A stretch of 64,000 nucleotides of DNA from Streptomyces mutabilis (lineage in GTDB: Bacteria > Actinomycetota > Actinomycetes > Streptomycetales > Streptomycetaceae), in assembly GCF_014649815.1 (NCBI RefSeq), contig NZ_BMTT01000012.1:124001-188000 (forward strand). The letters run 5' to 3'. Positions within the stretch are counted from its first letter, which is position 1. Each line of letters opens with the position of its first letter. Below the pieces are notes generated by a model that searched no databases, was not told the DNA's origin, and saw only the letters and a list, made by a program, of their open reading frames with translations. Below, piece by piece: positions 8,385-16,565 of this stretch. Made by a program: the position numbers and the translations under genes.

Positions 8385-9128
8385 TCAGGCGGGCTGCCAG
8401 GCCTCGGCGAGCGCCGCCGTGGTCAGCACGCCGTCGGGGTGGCCCTGTCCCGCCAGGCTGCCGTCGCGGAGCAGGAGGCACGCGTCCGCCGAGCGCGCTG
8501 CCTCCAGGTCGTGGGTGGCCTGGACGACGGTCACCCCGTCGGCGACCAGCTCCGTCAGCAGCGTCGAGATGCGCTCCCTGGCCTCGGGGTCGAGCCCCGT
8601 GGTCGGTTCGTCCAGCAGCAGGAGATCCGACTCCTGGGCCAACCCCTGAGCGATGAGGGCGCGTTGACGCTGACCGCCCGACAACTCCCCGAGCTGGCGC
8701 CGGGCGAGGTCGGCGATGTGCAGCCGGTCGAGGGCCGAGTCCACGGTCGCGCGGTCCCGGCGGGTCGGCCGGCGCCACGGGCCGCGCTCTCCCCAGCGCC
8801 CCATCTCCACGGTCTGCCGGACGGTCAGCGGCAGGGTGTCCGCGACGGCGCCGCGCTGCGGCACGAAGGCGGGCGGCCGGCCCCCGTCGTGGTGCAGGTC
8901 TCCCGCCGTCGGCCGGATCACGCCGGCCAGGACGCCGAGCAGCGTCGACTTCCCGCTGCCGTTCGGGCCGACGAGGGCCGTGGTGGCCGACGCCGGTATC
9001 TCCGCGGTCAGTTGGTGGAGCACCGGCCGCCCGGGGTAGCCGGCGCTCAGCCGGGTGAATCGGACGCGCGCCGTCCGGTGGGTGGGAGCAGGCGGCGAGG
9101 GGAGCGGTTTATTGAACATGATTTTCAT
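8385..9128 (-). CDS. aztA: Zinc ABC transporter ATP-binding protein (AztA/ZnuC-like)
   Basis: This 247-residue ABC ATPase has Walker A GPNGSGKS (~54-61), a Q-loop in VPQRGAV, signature LSGGQRQR, Walker B LLLLDEPTTGLD and the switch His in ATHDLE. It energises import by the divergent membrane protein and the downstream binding protein. The first ATG (9128) lies inside the Zur-like palindrome; the ATG at 9119 is an alternative and would suit a leaderless transcript from the TACAAT -10 at 9128-9133. The Azt assignment rests on two AztD-like neighbours. Confidence 0.85.
   Translation of the reverse strand: MKIMFNKPLPSPPAPTHRTARVRFTRLSAGYPGRPVLHQLTAEIPASATTALVGPNGSGKSTLLGVLAGVIRPTAGDLHHDGGRPPAFVPQRGAVADTLPLTVRQTVEMGRWGERGPWRRPTRRDRATVDSALDRLHIADLARRQLGELSGGQRQRALIAQGLAQESDLLLLDEPTTGLDPEARERISTLLTELVADGVTVVQATHDLEAARSADACLLLRDGSLAGQGHPDGVLTTAALAEAWQPA
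9113..9127. promoter_or_regulatory. Zur-box-like palindrome
   Basis: TGAACATGATTTTCA is a 7-1-7 palindrome with one mismatch, close to the TGaaAatgAtTttCA motif that I recall for the Streptomyces zinc repressor Zur. It lies between and over the divergent aztA and aztB starts, so zinc-loaded Zur would block both. A plausible -10 for aztB (TAGTGT, 9131-9136) and one for aztA (TACAAT on the minus strand) flank it. Confidence 0.7.
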
Positions 9129-9142
9129 TGTAGTGTCCTCGC

Positions 9143-10000
9143 ATGGAGTGGTTGACAGCCCCGTTCGAAGTGACGTTCGTCCAGCGCGCCCTGTGGGGCG
9201 GCATCCTCGTGTCCGCGATCTGCGCGCTGGCCGGTACCTGGGTGGTGCTCAGGGGGATGGCCTTCCTCGGGGACGCCATGTCCCACGGGCTGCTGCCGGG
9301 GGTCGCGCTGGCCGCGCTCCTCGGCGGCAACCTGCTGGTGGGCGCGGTGGCGAGCGCGGCCGTCATGACGGTGGGCGTCACGGCGCTCGGGCGCGCGCCG
9401 AGGCTGTCCCAGGACACCGGGATCGGGCTGCTGTTCGTGGGGATGCTGTCGCTGGGTGTGATCATCGTCTCCCGGTCGCAGTCCTTCGCCGTGGACCTGA
9501 CCGGTTTCCTCTTCGGTGACGTCCTCGCCGTCCGGGAACAGGACCTGCTCCTGCTGGGTGTCGCCCTGCTGGTGTCTCTGGTCGTCTCGGTCCTCGGCCA
9601 CCGGGCCTTCCTGGCCCTCGCGTTCGACCCGCGCAAGGCCCGCACCCTCGGCCTGCGCCCCCGGCTCGCACACGCGGTGCTGCTCGGCCTGCTGGGCCTG
9701 GCGATCGTCGCCTCGTTCCACATCGTGGGGACCCTGCTGGTCCTGGGACTGCTCATCGCCCCGCCGGCGGCGGCGCTGCCCTGGGCGCGCGGCGTTCGCG
9801 GCGTCATGGCACTGGCCGCGCTCCTCGGCGCCACCGCCACCTTCGGCGGGCTGCTTCTGTCCTGGCACCTGAGCACCGCCGCCGGCGCGACCGTCTCGGC
9901 GCTCGCGGTGAGCCTCTTCTTCGTCTCGCACGTGGCGTCCGGTCTCCTCCGCCACCACCGGGCCCGCCCCGCCGCCCCCACCCCGACACCGGTCAACTGA
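9143..10000 (+). CDS. aztB: Zinc ABC transporter permease (AztB/ZnuB-like)
   Basis: This 285-residue ABC-3-family membrane protein has about eight hydrophobic segments. Family hallmarks are the N-terminal MEWLTAPFEVTFVQRALWGG, FLGDAMSHGLLPGVALA and IVGTLLVLGLLIAPPAAA. The ATG at 9143 has no Shine-Dalgarno; a TAGTGT -10 ends seven bases upstream, so the message may be leaderless. It forms the zinc channel with the divergent ATPase. A 15-base gap links it to the first AztD-like gene, so an operon of aztB, aztD1, aztC and aztD2 is likely. Confidence 0.9.
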   Translation: MEWLTAPFEVTFVQRALWGGILVSAICALAGTWVVLRGMAFLGDAMSHGLLPGVALAALLGGNLLVGAVASAAVMTVGVTALGRAPRLSQDTGIGLLFVGMLSLGVIIVSRSQSFAVDLTGFLFGDVLAVREQDLLLLGVALLVSLVVSVLGHRAFLALAFDPRKARTLGLRPRLAHAVLLGLLGLAIVASFHIVGTLLVLGLLIAPPAAALPWARGVRGVMALAALLGATATFGGLLLSWHLSTAAGATVSALAVSLFFVSHVASGLLRHHRARPAAPTPTPVN

Positions 10001-10015
10001 AGGAATACAGACGCG

Positions 10016-11260
10016 ATGGTCCTGACCGTCCGAACGAACACGACGACCTCACGGGCATCGGCCGTACTCGTCCTCACCGCGCTGCTCGCCGCCGGCTGCG
10101 CCGGGGGAGCCGACGACACGTCCGGCCCGGCCGAGGACCCACCGTCCGCCACCCCCCACGGATACGTCGAGGGGGCGAAGGAGGCCGCCGAGCAGCAGAC
10201 CCGTCTGCTGCTCGGCGACCCCGGCAGCGGCCACAGCCGGGTCCTCGACCTCATCACCGGCAAGGTGCACAGGACGGCGGACACGGCGGGTGCGACCCGG
10301 CTGACCAACGACGGCCGTTTCGGCTACTTCGACACCCCCCGCGGTACGCACGTGGTCGACACCGGTGCCTGGATGGTCGACCACGGCGACCACGTGCACT
10401 ACTACCGGGCGGCGATACGCGACGTCGGCGACCTCCCCGTGGGCCCGCACGCCGAGGTCCGCAGCGACGCCACCGTGACCGCGGTGACCGACCGGGACGG
10501 CCGGACCAGGCTGTACGACCGGACGGGACTGGAGGACGGCGGGGTCCCGGCCGCCCGGACCCTCGACGGGGTGCACTCCGGCGCCGTCGTGCCCTACGAG
10601 GAACACCTGCTCGCGCTCACCGGTGACGACGGCTCCGCGAAGGTCACGGTGTACGACCGCGAGGGCAAGCGCGTCGCTTCGCCGGACGCGGAGTGCGACG
10701 AACCCCGGGGCGACGCGGTCACCCGGCGCGGAGTCGTCCTCGGTTGCGCCGACGGTGCCCTGCTCGTCAGCGCGGACGACGGCGTGTTCACCGCGCTAAA
10801 GATCCCGTACGGCGAAGAGACACCCGCGAAGGAACGCGCCACGGCCTTCCGTCACCGGGCCGGCAGCGACACCCTCGCGGCACCGGCCGGTGACCGCGCC
10901 GTGTGGGTCCTGGACGTCACCGACCGCACGTGGACCCGGGTGGAGACCGGGCCGGTCGTCGCCGCCAACACGGCGGGGGAGGGCTCCGCGCTGCTCGTCC
11001 TGGAGACCGACGGCGCGCTGCACGGGTACGACATCACCACCGGGAAGGAAGTCGCCGCGACCGAACCCCTCCTGGTTGCGCCCGGCAGGACCGGCACCGG
11101 CGGCAGCGGCCCCGTCATCGAGGTGGACCGCAGCCGCGCCTATGTCAACGACCCCGAGGGCCGGCGGGTGTACGAGGTCGACTACAACGACGACCTGCGC
11201 GTCGCCCGCACCTTCGGCCTGGACATCGAGCCCGGCCTGATGACGGAGACCGGCCGATGA
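10016..11260 (+). CDS. AztD-like zinc chaperone lipoprotein, copy 1
   Basis: This 414-residue protein has a lipoprotein signal ending at LLAAGC (~27) and a beta-propeller body without named enzyme motifs. Possible metal-binding segments include VDHGDHVHYYRA (~120-131), GVHSGAV, and a cysteine pair in DAECDEPRGD and VVLGCADGAL. AztD proteins are WD40-like periplasmic zinc chaperones that hand zinc to AztC; the neighbouring aztB and aztC support that role here. Its stop overlaps the aztC start (ATGA). It differs clearly from copy 2, so it may have a specialised metal site. Confidence 0.75.
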   Translation: MVLTVRTNTTTSRASAVLVLTALLAAGCAGGADDTSGPAEDPPSATPHGYVEGAKEAAEQQTRLLLGDPGSGHSRVLDLITGKVHRTADTAGATRLTNDGRFGYFDTPRGTHVVDTGAWMVDHGDHVHYYRAAIRDVGDLPVGPHAEVRSDATVTAVTDRDGRTRLYDRTGLEDGGVPAARTLDGVHSGAVVPYEEHLLALTGDDGSAKVTVYDREGKRVASPDAECDEPRGDAVTRRGVVLGCADGALLVSADDGVFTALKIPYGEETPAKERATAFRHRAGSDTLAAPAGDRAVWVLDVTDRTWTRVETGPVVAANTAGEGSALLVLETDGALHGYDITTGKEVAATEPLLVAPGRTGTGGSGPVIEVDRSRAYVNDPEGRRVYEVDYNDDLRVARTFGLDIEPGLMTETGR

Positions 11261-12225
11261 GGGGCACGACGCGCGCACGGGTGCGGATGGCCCGGCTGCG
11301 CAGTCTGCTGATGGGCCTGCTCGCCCTGACCACGGCCGCGGCCGCCACGGCGTGCGCCACCACCGACGACAAGGCCGGCATCGTCGTCACCACCAACATC
11401 CTCGGGGACGTCACCCGGCAGATCGTCGGCGACGAGGCCGAGGTAACCGTCCTGATGAAGCCGAACGCGGACCCGCACTCCTTCGGCCTGTCCGCCGTAC
11501 AGGCAGCCGAACTGGAGGGAGCCGACCTGGTGGTCCTCAACGGCCTGGGACTGGAGGAGAACGTACTGCGGCACGTGGACGCGGCCCGTGAGGCCGGCGT
11601 GGCCACCTTCGAGGTGGGCAAGGCCGTCGGCCCCATCAGCTTCCACACGAGTGACGACGGCGGTCCCGCCGACGAGGCCGGCCGGCCCGACCCGCACTTC
11701 TGGACCGACCCCGACCGGGTGCGCAAGGCGACCGGCCTCATAGCCGACCAGGTGGTGAAGCACGTCGACGGCGTGGACGAGACCGCGATACGCGCCAACA
11801 CCGCCCGCTACGACGGGCGACTCGCGGAGCTGTCCACTTGGATGGCCGACTCCTTCGACCGCGTCCCCAACGACAAGCGCGCCCTGGTCACCAACCACCA
11901 CGTCTTCGGCTACCTCGCCGAACGGTTCGGCTTCCGCGTCATCGGCGCCGTGATCCCCAGCGGTACGACGCTGGCCTCGCCCAGCTCCTCCGACCTGCGC
12001 TCGCTCACCCGGGCCATGGAACGGGCCGGAGTGCGTACCGTCTTCGCCGACTCCTCCCGGCCCAAGCGGCTCGCCGAGGTGCTGCGCACGGAGATGGGCG
12101 GCGACGTACGGGTCATCGAGCTGTACTCGGAGTCGCTTACGGCGAAGGGCGAGGGCGCCGACACCTATCTGCGGATGATGCGCGCCAACACCACCGCCAT
12201 GACCGACGGACTCGCCGGCGGCTGA
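11257..12225 (+). CDS. aztC: Zinc-binding substrate-binding lipoprotein (AztC/ZnuA-like)
   Basis: This 322-residue cluster A-I (ZnuA/TroA) protein has an exported N-terminus and a possible lipid-attachment Cys at ~33. Expected metal ligands are visible: His74 in DPHSFGLS, His147 in DPHFW, a His at 214-215 in TNHHVFGY and Asp265 in VFADSS. The segment before DPHFW is short and not His-rich, unlike many ZnuA proteins. That is a feature of AztC-type proteins, which rely on AztD for loading. The ATG overlaps the stop of the preceding AztD-like gene, giving translational coupling. Confidence 0.88.
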   Translation: MRGTTRARVRMARLRSLLMGLLALTTAAAATACATTDDKAGIVVTTNILGDVTRQIVGDEAEVTVLMKPNADPHSFGLSAVQAAELEGADLVVLNGLGLEENVLRHVDAAREAGVATFEVGKAVGPISFHTSDDGGPADEAGRPDPHFWTDPDRVRKATGLIADQVVKHVDGVDETAIRANTARYDGRLAELSTWMADSFDRVPNDKRALVTNHHVFGYLAERFGFRVIGAVIPSGTTLASPSSSDLRSLTRAMERAGVRTVFADSSRPKRLAEVLRTEMGGDVRVIELYSESLTAKGEGADTYLRMMRANTTAMTDGLAGG

Positions 12226-12316
12226 TGCCGCTCCCGGCTCTCCAGTTTCCGGCCGACCGGCCGGCACCCTTCCTCATCACACGCCGCCGCACCGCGGCCC
12301 GGAAAGGAACACACCG

Positions 12317-13516
12317 GTGAACAAATCGATACGCAACAGGACGCTCACGGGGACGGCACTCGCCCTGGCGGTGTCCACGGTGCTGACCGCCTGCGGCGGC
12401 GACAGCTCCTCGTCCGACGCGAAGACGCGGGACACCGCGAGCGCCACCCCCGCCGCCACGGTCACGGACCCGCTGGTGGCCACCTTCGACGGCGGGCTGT
12501 ACATCCTGGACGGCAAGAGCCTGAAGCCGGCCAGGACCATCGAGCTGCCCGGCTTCAACCGGGTCAACCCCGCCGGGGACGAGGACCACGTCATCGTCTC
12601 CACCGACAGCGGCTTCCGCGTCCTGAACGCCGCAGGCCAGACCCTCACCGACATCGAGTACCCGGGGGCCAAGCCCGGCCACGTCGTGCGCCACGCCGGG
12701 AAGACGGCGCTCTTCACCGACGGCACCGGCGAGGTCAACGTCTTCGACCCCGCCGACCTGAGCACCGGCAAGAAGCCGAAGGGCCGCACCTACACCTCGG
12801 CCGAGGCCCACCACGGGGTCGCCATCGAACTGGCGAACGGCGAACTCCTCAGCACGATCGGCAACGAGGAGAGGCGCACCGGCGCCCTCGTCCTGGACGA
12901 GAACGGCGAGGAGATCGTCCGCAACGAGGACTGCCCCGGCGTGCACGGCGAAGCGGCGGCCGAGGGCGAGGCGATCGCGGTCGGCTGCGAGGACGGGGTG
13001 CTGCTCTACAAGGACGGGAAGTTCACCAAGGTGGACGCTCCCGACGACTACGGCCGGATCGGCAACCAGGCCGGCAGCGATGCCTCGCCCGTCCTGCTGG
13101 GCGACTACAAGACCGACCCGGACGCGGAGCTGGAGCGGCCCACGCGGGTGTCGCTGATCGACACGGAGAAGGCGGAACTGCGCCTGGTCGACCTCGGCAC
13201 CAGCTACTCCTTCCGCTCGCTCGCCCGCGGACCGCACGGCGAGGCACTCGTCCTCGGCACGGACGGCGCGATCCACGTCATCGACCCGGTCAGCGCCAAG
13301 GTCACCGAGAAGATCCCCGCCGTGGGTGAGTGGCAGGAGCCGCTGGACTGGCAGCAGCCGAGGCCCACGCTCTTCGTCCGTGACCACACCGCCTACGTCT
13401 CCGATCCGAGCACGCGCGGCCTGCACGCCATCGACCTGGAGTCGGGGAAGAAGGTCACGTCCGTGACGCTCCCGAAGGGCACCAACGAACTGTCGGGCGT
13501 CGTCGCCGGTCACTGA
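12317..13516 (+). CDS. aztD: AztD-like zinc chaperone lipoprotein, copy 2
   Basis: This 399-residue protein starts at GTG 12317 with AAAGGAA upstream and has a lipoprotein signal ending at LTAC (~26). Its propeller carries the motifs typical of AztD: AEAHHGVAIELANGE, EDCPGVHGEA and AVGCEDGV, that is paired His and a Cys pair around CPGVHGEA. It probably buffers zinc outside the membrane and transfers it to AztC. The gap to aztC is 91 bases and a strong terminator follows, so it closes the operon. Of the two paralogues this looks more canonical. Confidence 0.8.
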   Translation: MNKSIRNRTLTGTALALAVSTVLTACGGDSSSSDAKTRDTASATPAATVTDPLVATFDGGLYILDGKSLKPARTIELPGFNRVNPAGDEDHVIVSTDSGFRVLNAAGQTLTDIEYPGAKPGHVVRHAGKTALFTDGTGEVNVFDPADLSTGKKPKGRTYTSAEAHHGVAIELANGELLSTIGNEERRTGALVLDENGEEIVRNEDCPGVHGEAAAEGEAIAVGCEDGVLLYKDGKFTKVDAPDDYGRIGNQAGSDASPVLLGDYKTDPDAELERPTRVSLIDTEKAELRLVDLGTSYSFRSLARGPHGEALVLGTDGAIHVIDPVSAKVTEKIPAVGEWQEPLDWQQPRPTLFVRDHTAYVSDPSTRGLHAIDLESGKKVTSVTLPKGTNELSGVVAGH

Positions 13517-13542
13517 CCCGGCACTCCCGCGCGGTGACGAAC

Positions 13543-13579
13543 GCGGGTGGGTCGCCCGGTCTCCGGGCGACCCACCCGC
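13543..13579 (+). terminator. Strong hairpin terminator after the azt operon
   Basis: Arms 13543-13559 and 13563-13579 form a perfect 17-bp stem with a TCT loop, 26 bases after the last AztD stop. Confidence 0.8.
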
Positions 13580-13639
13580 TTGCGTAGGGCACACTCGGAT
13601 GGAGGGGGGCCGTCCCAAGCGGATCACTGCGAGGCCCGC

Positions 13640-14581
13640 ATGTTCGATGTGCCGTTCTGGCTCTGGGCGGTTTTCGCCGCCACGGTGGTCGTGTCACTCG
13701 TCGTCGACCTGCTGGCCCACCGCAGCGCCCACGTCATCGGCTTCAAAGAAGCCGCCGCCTGGAGCGGACTGTGGGTGGGACTCGCCCTCGTCTTCGGCGC
13801 GGTCGTCTTCCTCGTCCTCGGCGGGACGGCGGGAACGGAGTACACCACCGCGTGGCTGCTGGAGAAGAGCCTCTCCGTCGACAACCTCTTCGTCTTCGCC
13901 CTGATCTTCGCCTATTTCAAAGTGCCCCGCGAATACCAGCATCGCGTCCTGTTCTTCGGAGTCATGGGCGCACTGGTGTTCCGCGGCATTTTCCTGGCCG
14001 CAGGCGTGGCCGTGGTCAGCCGGTTCACCGCCGTCCTCTTCGTCTTCGCGGCGATCCTCTTCTACAGCGTATACAAGATCCTCAAGGGTGAGGAGGAGAG
14101 TTTCGACCCGGGCCGGAGCTTCGCCGTCCGCCTGCTGCGCCGGTTTGTTCCCGTACGGGAGGAGTACGCGGGCCACAAGTTCTTCGTCAAGGAGGCGGGA
14201 AAGCGGGTGGCGACGCCCCTGCTGGCCGTCGTCGCCGCGATCGAGGCGGCCGACCTGATCTTCGCCGTGGACAGCGTGCCCGCCGTGCTCGCCGTCAGCG
14301 ACGACACCTTTATCGTCTACACCAGCAACGCCTTCGCCATCCTCGGCCTGCGGGCCCTGTACTTCATGCTGTCGGGCCTGCTGGACCGCTTCCACTACCT
14401 GAGCACGGGACTGGCGGTCATCCTCGGCTTCATCGGCGTCAAGCTCATCCTCCAGGCGAGCCACAAGATGATCAGCCCCTCCGTGCCGGAGATCCCGTCC
14501 ACGGTGAGTCTTGCGGTCATCGTCGTGATCCTGACGATCTCGGTGATCATGAGCCTGCGGCGCCCTGAGAAATCCCGGTGA
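13640..14581 (+). CDS. TerC-family integral membrane protein
   Basis: This 313-residue protein of about eight or nine transmembrane segments has the TerC hallmarks: LLEKSLSVDNLFVFALIF, FAILGLRALYF and a second acidic membrane motif in EAADLIFAVDSVPAVLAVS. Those aspartates are thought to handle a divalent metal. Related proteins work in manganese export or tellurite resistance. The ATG at 13640 begins at a clean hydrophobic N-terminus and is preceded by GCGAGG; an earlier in-frame start would add a charged leader through the azt terminator. It is separated from azt by that terminator and is probably an independent transcript. Confidence 0.9.
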   Translation: MFDVPFWLWAVFAATVVVSLVVDLLAHRSAHVIGFKEAAAWSGLWVGLALVFGAVVFLVLGGTAGTEYTTAWLLEKSLSVDNLFVFALIFAYFKVPREYQHRVLFFGVMGALVFRGIFLAAGVAVVSRFTAVLFVFAAILFYSVYKILKGEEESFDPGRSFAVRLLRRFVPVREEYAGHKFFVKEAGKRVATPLLAVVAAIEAADLIFAVDSVPAVLAVSDDTFIVYTSNAFAILGLRALYFMLSGLLDRFHYLSTGLAVILGFIGVKLILQASHKMISPSVPEIPSTVSLAVIVVILTISVIMSLRRPEKSR

Positions 14582-14674
14582 GGCCGGATCGGCGCTCCGC
14601 TGTCCCCGTCGCACATTTGACCGTAAAGTGGGGGCAAAGGCTTTTCAGAACTCTCGCTGGTGTCGGTGAGCATC

Positions 14675-14884
14675 ATGGCCAGTCACATGCAGAAGACGAA
14701 AACCCAAGGCGCGAAAGCGCAGCACACGAAATCGCCGCGCGAGGACATCTGCCCCCACTGCGGCCACCATGTGCCCCCGGAGGTCACGCGCCACAAGACA
14801 CTCGGCATCTACGTCCCGGTCTGGCACCCGGGCACCTGCCTGAACCCCGACTGCGGCGCGTCCGACGAGGAGCGGCGCCGCTAG
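14675..14884 (+). CDS. Small zinc-ribbon-like hypothetical protein
   Basis: This 69-residue protein has a basic, lysine-rich N-terminus followed by CPHCGHH and, ~35 residues later, CLNPDCG. That is a CxxC...C(x4)C arrangement that could bind zinc. GGTGAG lies just ahead of ATG 14675; a start five codons earlier (14660) is also possible. No function is recognised. The clean stop and the biased codon use support a real gene. Confidence 0.6.
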   Translation: MASHMQKTKTQGAKAQHTKSPREDICPHCGHHVPPEVTRHKTLGIYVPVWHPGTCLNPDCGASDEERRR

Positions 14885-14997
14885 GGACCCGGGGGCCGCA
14901 AACGTTCCGCGCGGTCCCGGCGCCGTCCGGCCCGCAGCCGCGGGCACGCGGAGCAGGTCATTCGTGAGAGATCCGCGGGACGCGCACCATCACGCCA

Positions 14998-15145
14998 TGC
15001 CCGTTGACACCACGCTCACCGACCACGGGGCAGACAGCACGGCGGCCCTCGAAGGGCTGCGGATCGCCGACTTCTCCCGCGTGCTCGCCGGACCGTACGC
15101 GACGATGCGACCTCGCCGACCCGGCATGGTGTTGCGAGCAGGGCC
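14998..15145 (+). pseudogene. CaiB/BaiF CoA-transferase N-terminal remnant
   Basis: From ATG 14998 the frame reads a typical family-III CoA-transferase beginning: TAALEGLRIADFSRVLAGPY followed by ATM. The family would continue LLADLGAEVIKVE. Here a one-base shift gives DLADP and the similarity ends by ~15145, so nearly all of the ~400-residue enzyme is gone. The rest of the gap 14885-15187 holds nothing else I can support. Confidence 0.55.
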
Positions 15146-15187
15146 GGCCACGGTCCTCTTTCCCTCTGTACGGCTTCCTCGGGGGCG

Positions 15188-15544
15188 TCAGCGTCCGCCC
15201 GGCCCGCCGCTGCCGAACGAGCCGCTGCTCCCCTCGTCCCAGCGGGGCCGCTCCTGCCCGGGGGCGGTGCGGCTGCCCTGGTGGCCGAGATCGTGCGGCA
15301 GCGTCCGGTCGTCGCTGCGGGGCATCGCGTCGGGTTCCCGCCGCTCACGCACCTCGCGGACGGGCCCCTCGTCGGGCATGCGGGGCTGCTCCTCCGGGGT
15401 CGGCGGCGGCGACTCCTTGCGCTTCTGCCTGCTGCCGAAGGCGAACGCCCCGATCAGCAGGGCCACGACCACGACCGCTGCGACACCGATGCCGATGCCG
15501 ATGCCGCCGCCACCGGCGGCCAGGTCCATCCATGCGTTCGTCAT
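15188..15544 (-). CDS. DUF6479-like single-pass membrane protein
   Basis: This 118-residue protein starts at ATG 15544. It has one transmembrane segment at ~12-35 (GIGIGIGVAAVVVVALLIGA), then a charged proline/arginine-rich tail with EEQPRMPDEGPVREVRERRE, recalled as typical of the DUF6479 family of Streptomyces. Its role is unknown. It lies downstream of and on the same strand as the ChaB-like gene. Confidence 0.6.
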   Translation of the reverse strand: MTNAWMDLAAGGGGIGIGIGVAAVVVVALLIGAFAFGSRQKRKESPPPTPEEQPRMPDEGPVREVRERREPDAMPRSDDRTLPHDLGHQGSRTAPGQERPRWDEGSSGSFGSGGPGGR

Positions 15545-15581
15545 GGAGCGCGGGTACCCTCGGTCCACGCCACCAACCAGC

Positions 15582-15986
15582 TCAGCTCGACCGGGCGGAC
15601 CGCGTCCGGGAGCGGTTCGCCTTCCGGATCGCCGCGAGCAGATCCGCCTTCGACATCCGCGACCGGCCCTCCACCCCGAGCTCCTTGGCGATGCCGTACA
15701 GGTGCTCCTTGGAGGCCTTCTCGTCGACGCCCTCACCACTGCGCCCGCCCTGTCCGCGGGGCTGCCCGGACTGCGGGTCGGACGGGCCCTTGCGACCGCC
15801 TTCCTTGCGCTGCCAGTGATCGCCGACCTTCTCGAACTTGTGCTTCAGCGCCCCGTACGCCACCCGGTGCGCCCGCTCGCCCTCGCCGTACTCCTCCACG
15901 GCCGAGTCGTGCGCCTTGATCCAGGTCCGCTGGGCCTCCCGGGGCGAGCGCTCCAGCGTCGACGGCAGTTCCTGTCGTCCCGGCAT
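15582..15986 (-). CDS. ChaB-like protein with Rho-N-type domain
   Basis: This 134-residue protein has an N-terminal ChaB domain (ELPSTLERSPREAQRTWIKA, AVEEYGEGERAHRVAYGALKH) and a C-terminal SAP/Rho-N-like segment (ASKEHLYGIAKELGVEGRSR, MSKADLLAAIRKAN). GGAGG is spaced eight bases from ATG 15986, which decides that start over the GTG nine bases earlier. ChaB domains are small helical modules often found in actinobacterial stress proteins; Rho-N domains can bind nucleic acid. Its precise role is unknown. Confidence 0.8.
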   Translation of the reverse strand: MPGRQELPSTLERSPREAQRTWIKAHDSAVEEYGEGERAHRVAYGALKHKFEKVGDHWQRKEGGRKGPSDPQSGQPRGQGGRSGEGVDEKASKEHLYGIAKELGVEGRSRMSKADLLAAIRKANRSRTRSARSS

Positions 15987-16138
15987 GTCCTGCACCTCCG
16001 CAAGTCGTGGACGGTCTCGCTGTCACCAGCGTCGGGAGAGCGCCCGGGTGCCCGCCGGGCCACCTGGAAAACGGCCGGAACCCTTGGGAACACCGGGCCC
16101 GGCGGTTTGGCGCCGTCCACAGCGGCAACCCGCGCGGT

Positions 16139-16516
16139 GTGACATCGACGACGACTTCCCAGCAGGAGCTGTTCCGCTTCCTCGAGGACCGCTTCGCCTG
16201 CGCACAGGCGTGCACCGAGTGCGCGCGGGCCTGCGCCCTGCGGGCGAGCCTCGTGGACCCGGACGGGACCGAGAACCAGGAACTCGTACGACGCAAGGGC
16301 ATCATGTGCGCGGAGGTCTGCGACGCGACCTGCCGGGTGCTGTCCGAACAGAACCAGGTGGACGAGACCGCCATCCGCGTCCAGCTGGAGTGGTGCCGGC
16401 AGGTGTGCCTGGAGAGCGCCCACGTCTTCGACGCCCACCCGGGCGCCGAGGAGAGCGCCGAGGCCTGCCGCGCCTGCGCCCGTGCCTGCGGAGAGTTCCT
16501 GGCCACTCTGCGCTGA
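16139..16516 (+). CDS. Four-helix-bundle copper-binding (DUF326-type) protein
   Basis: The GTG at 16139 gives 125 residues with spaced cysteine motifs: CAQACTECARAC, CAEVCDATC, CRQVCLESAH and CRACARAC. This is the pattern of Csp-like/DUF326 proteins that store or bind copper(I) in a helical bundle. The start is uncertain; earlier in-frame codons would add an unrelated basic leader. It is cytosolic by appearance. Confidence 0.8.
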   Translation: MTSTTTSQQELFRFLEDRFACAQACTECARACALRASLVDPDGTENQELVRRKGIMCAEVCDATCRVLSEQNQVDETAIRVQLEWCRQVCLESAHVFDAHPGAEESAEACRACARACGEFLATLR

Positions 16517-16565
16517 CCACCGCCGCACCCTGGGGCCGCGGCGCGCGGGGCGTTAGCCTGCCGGT

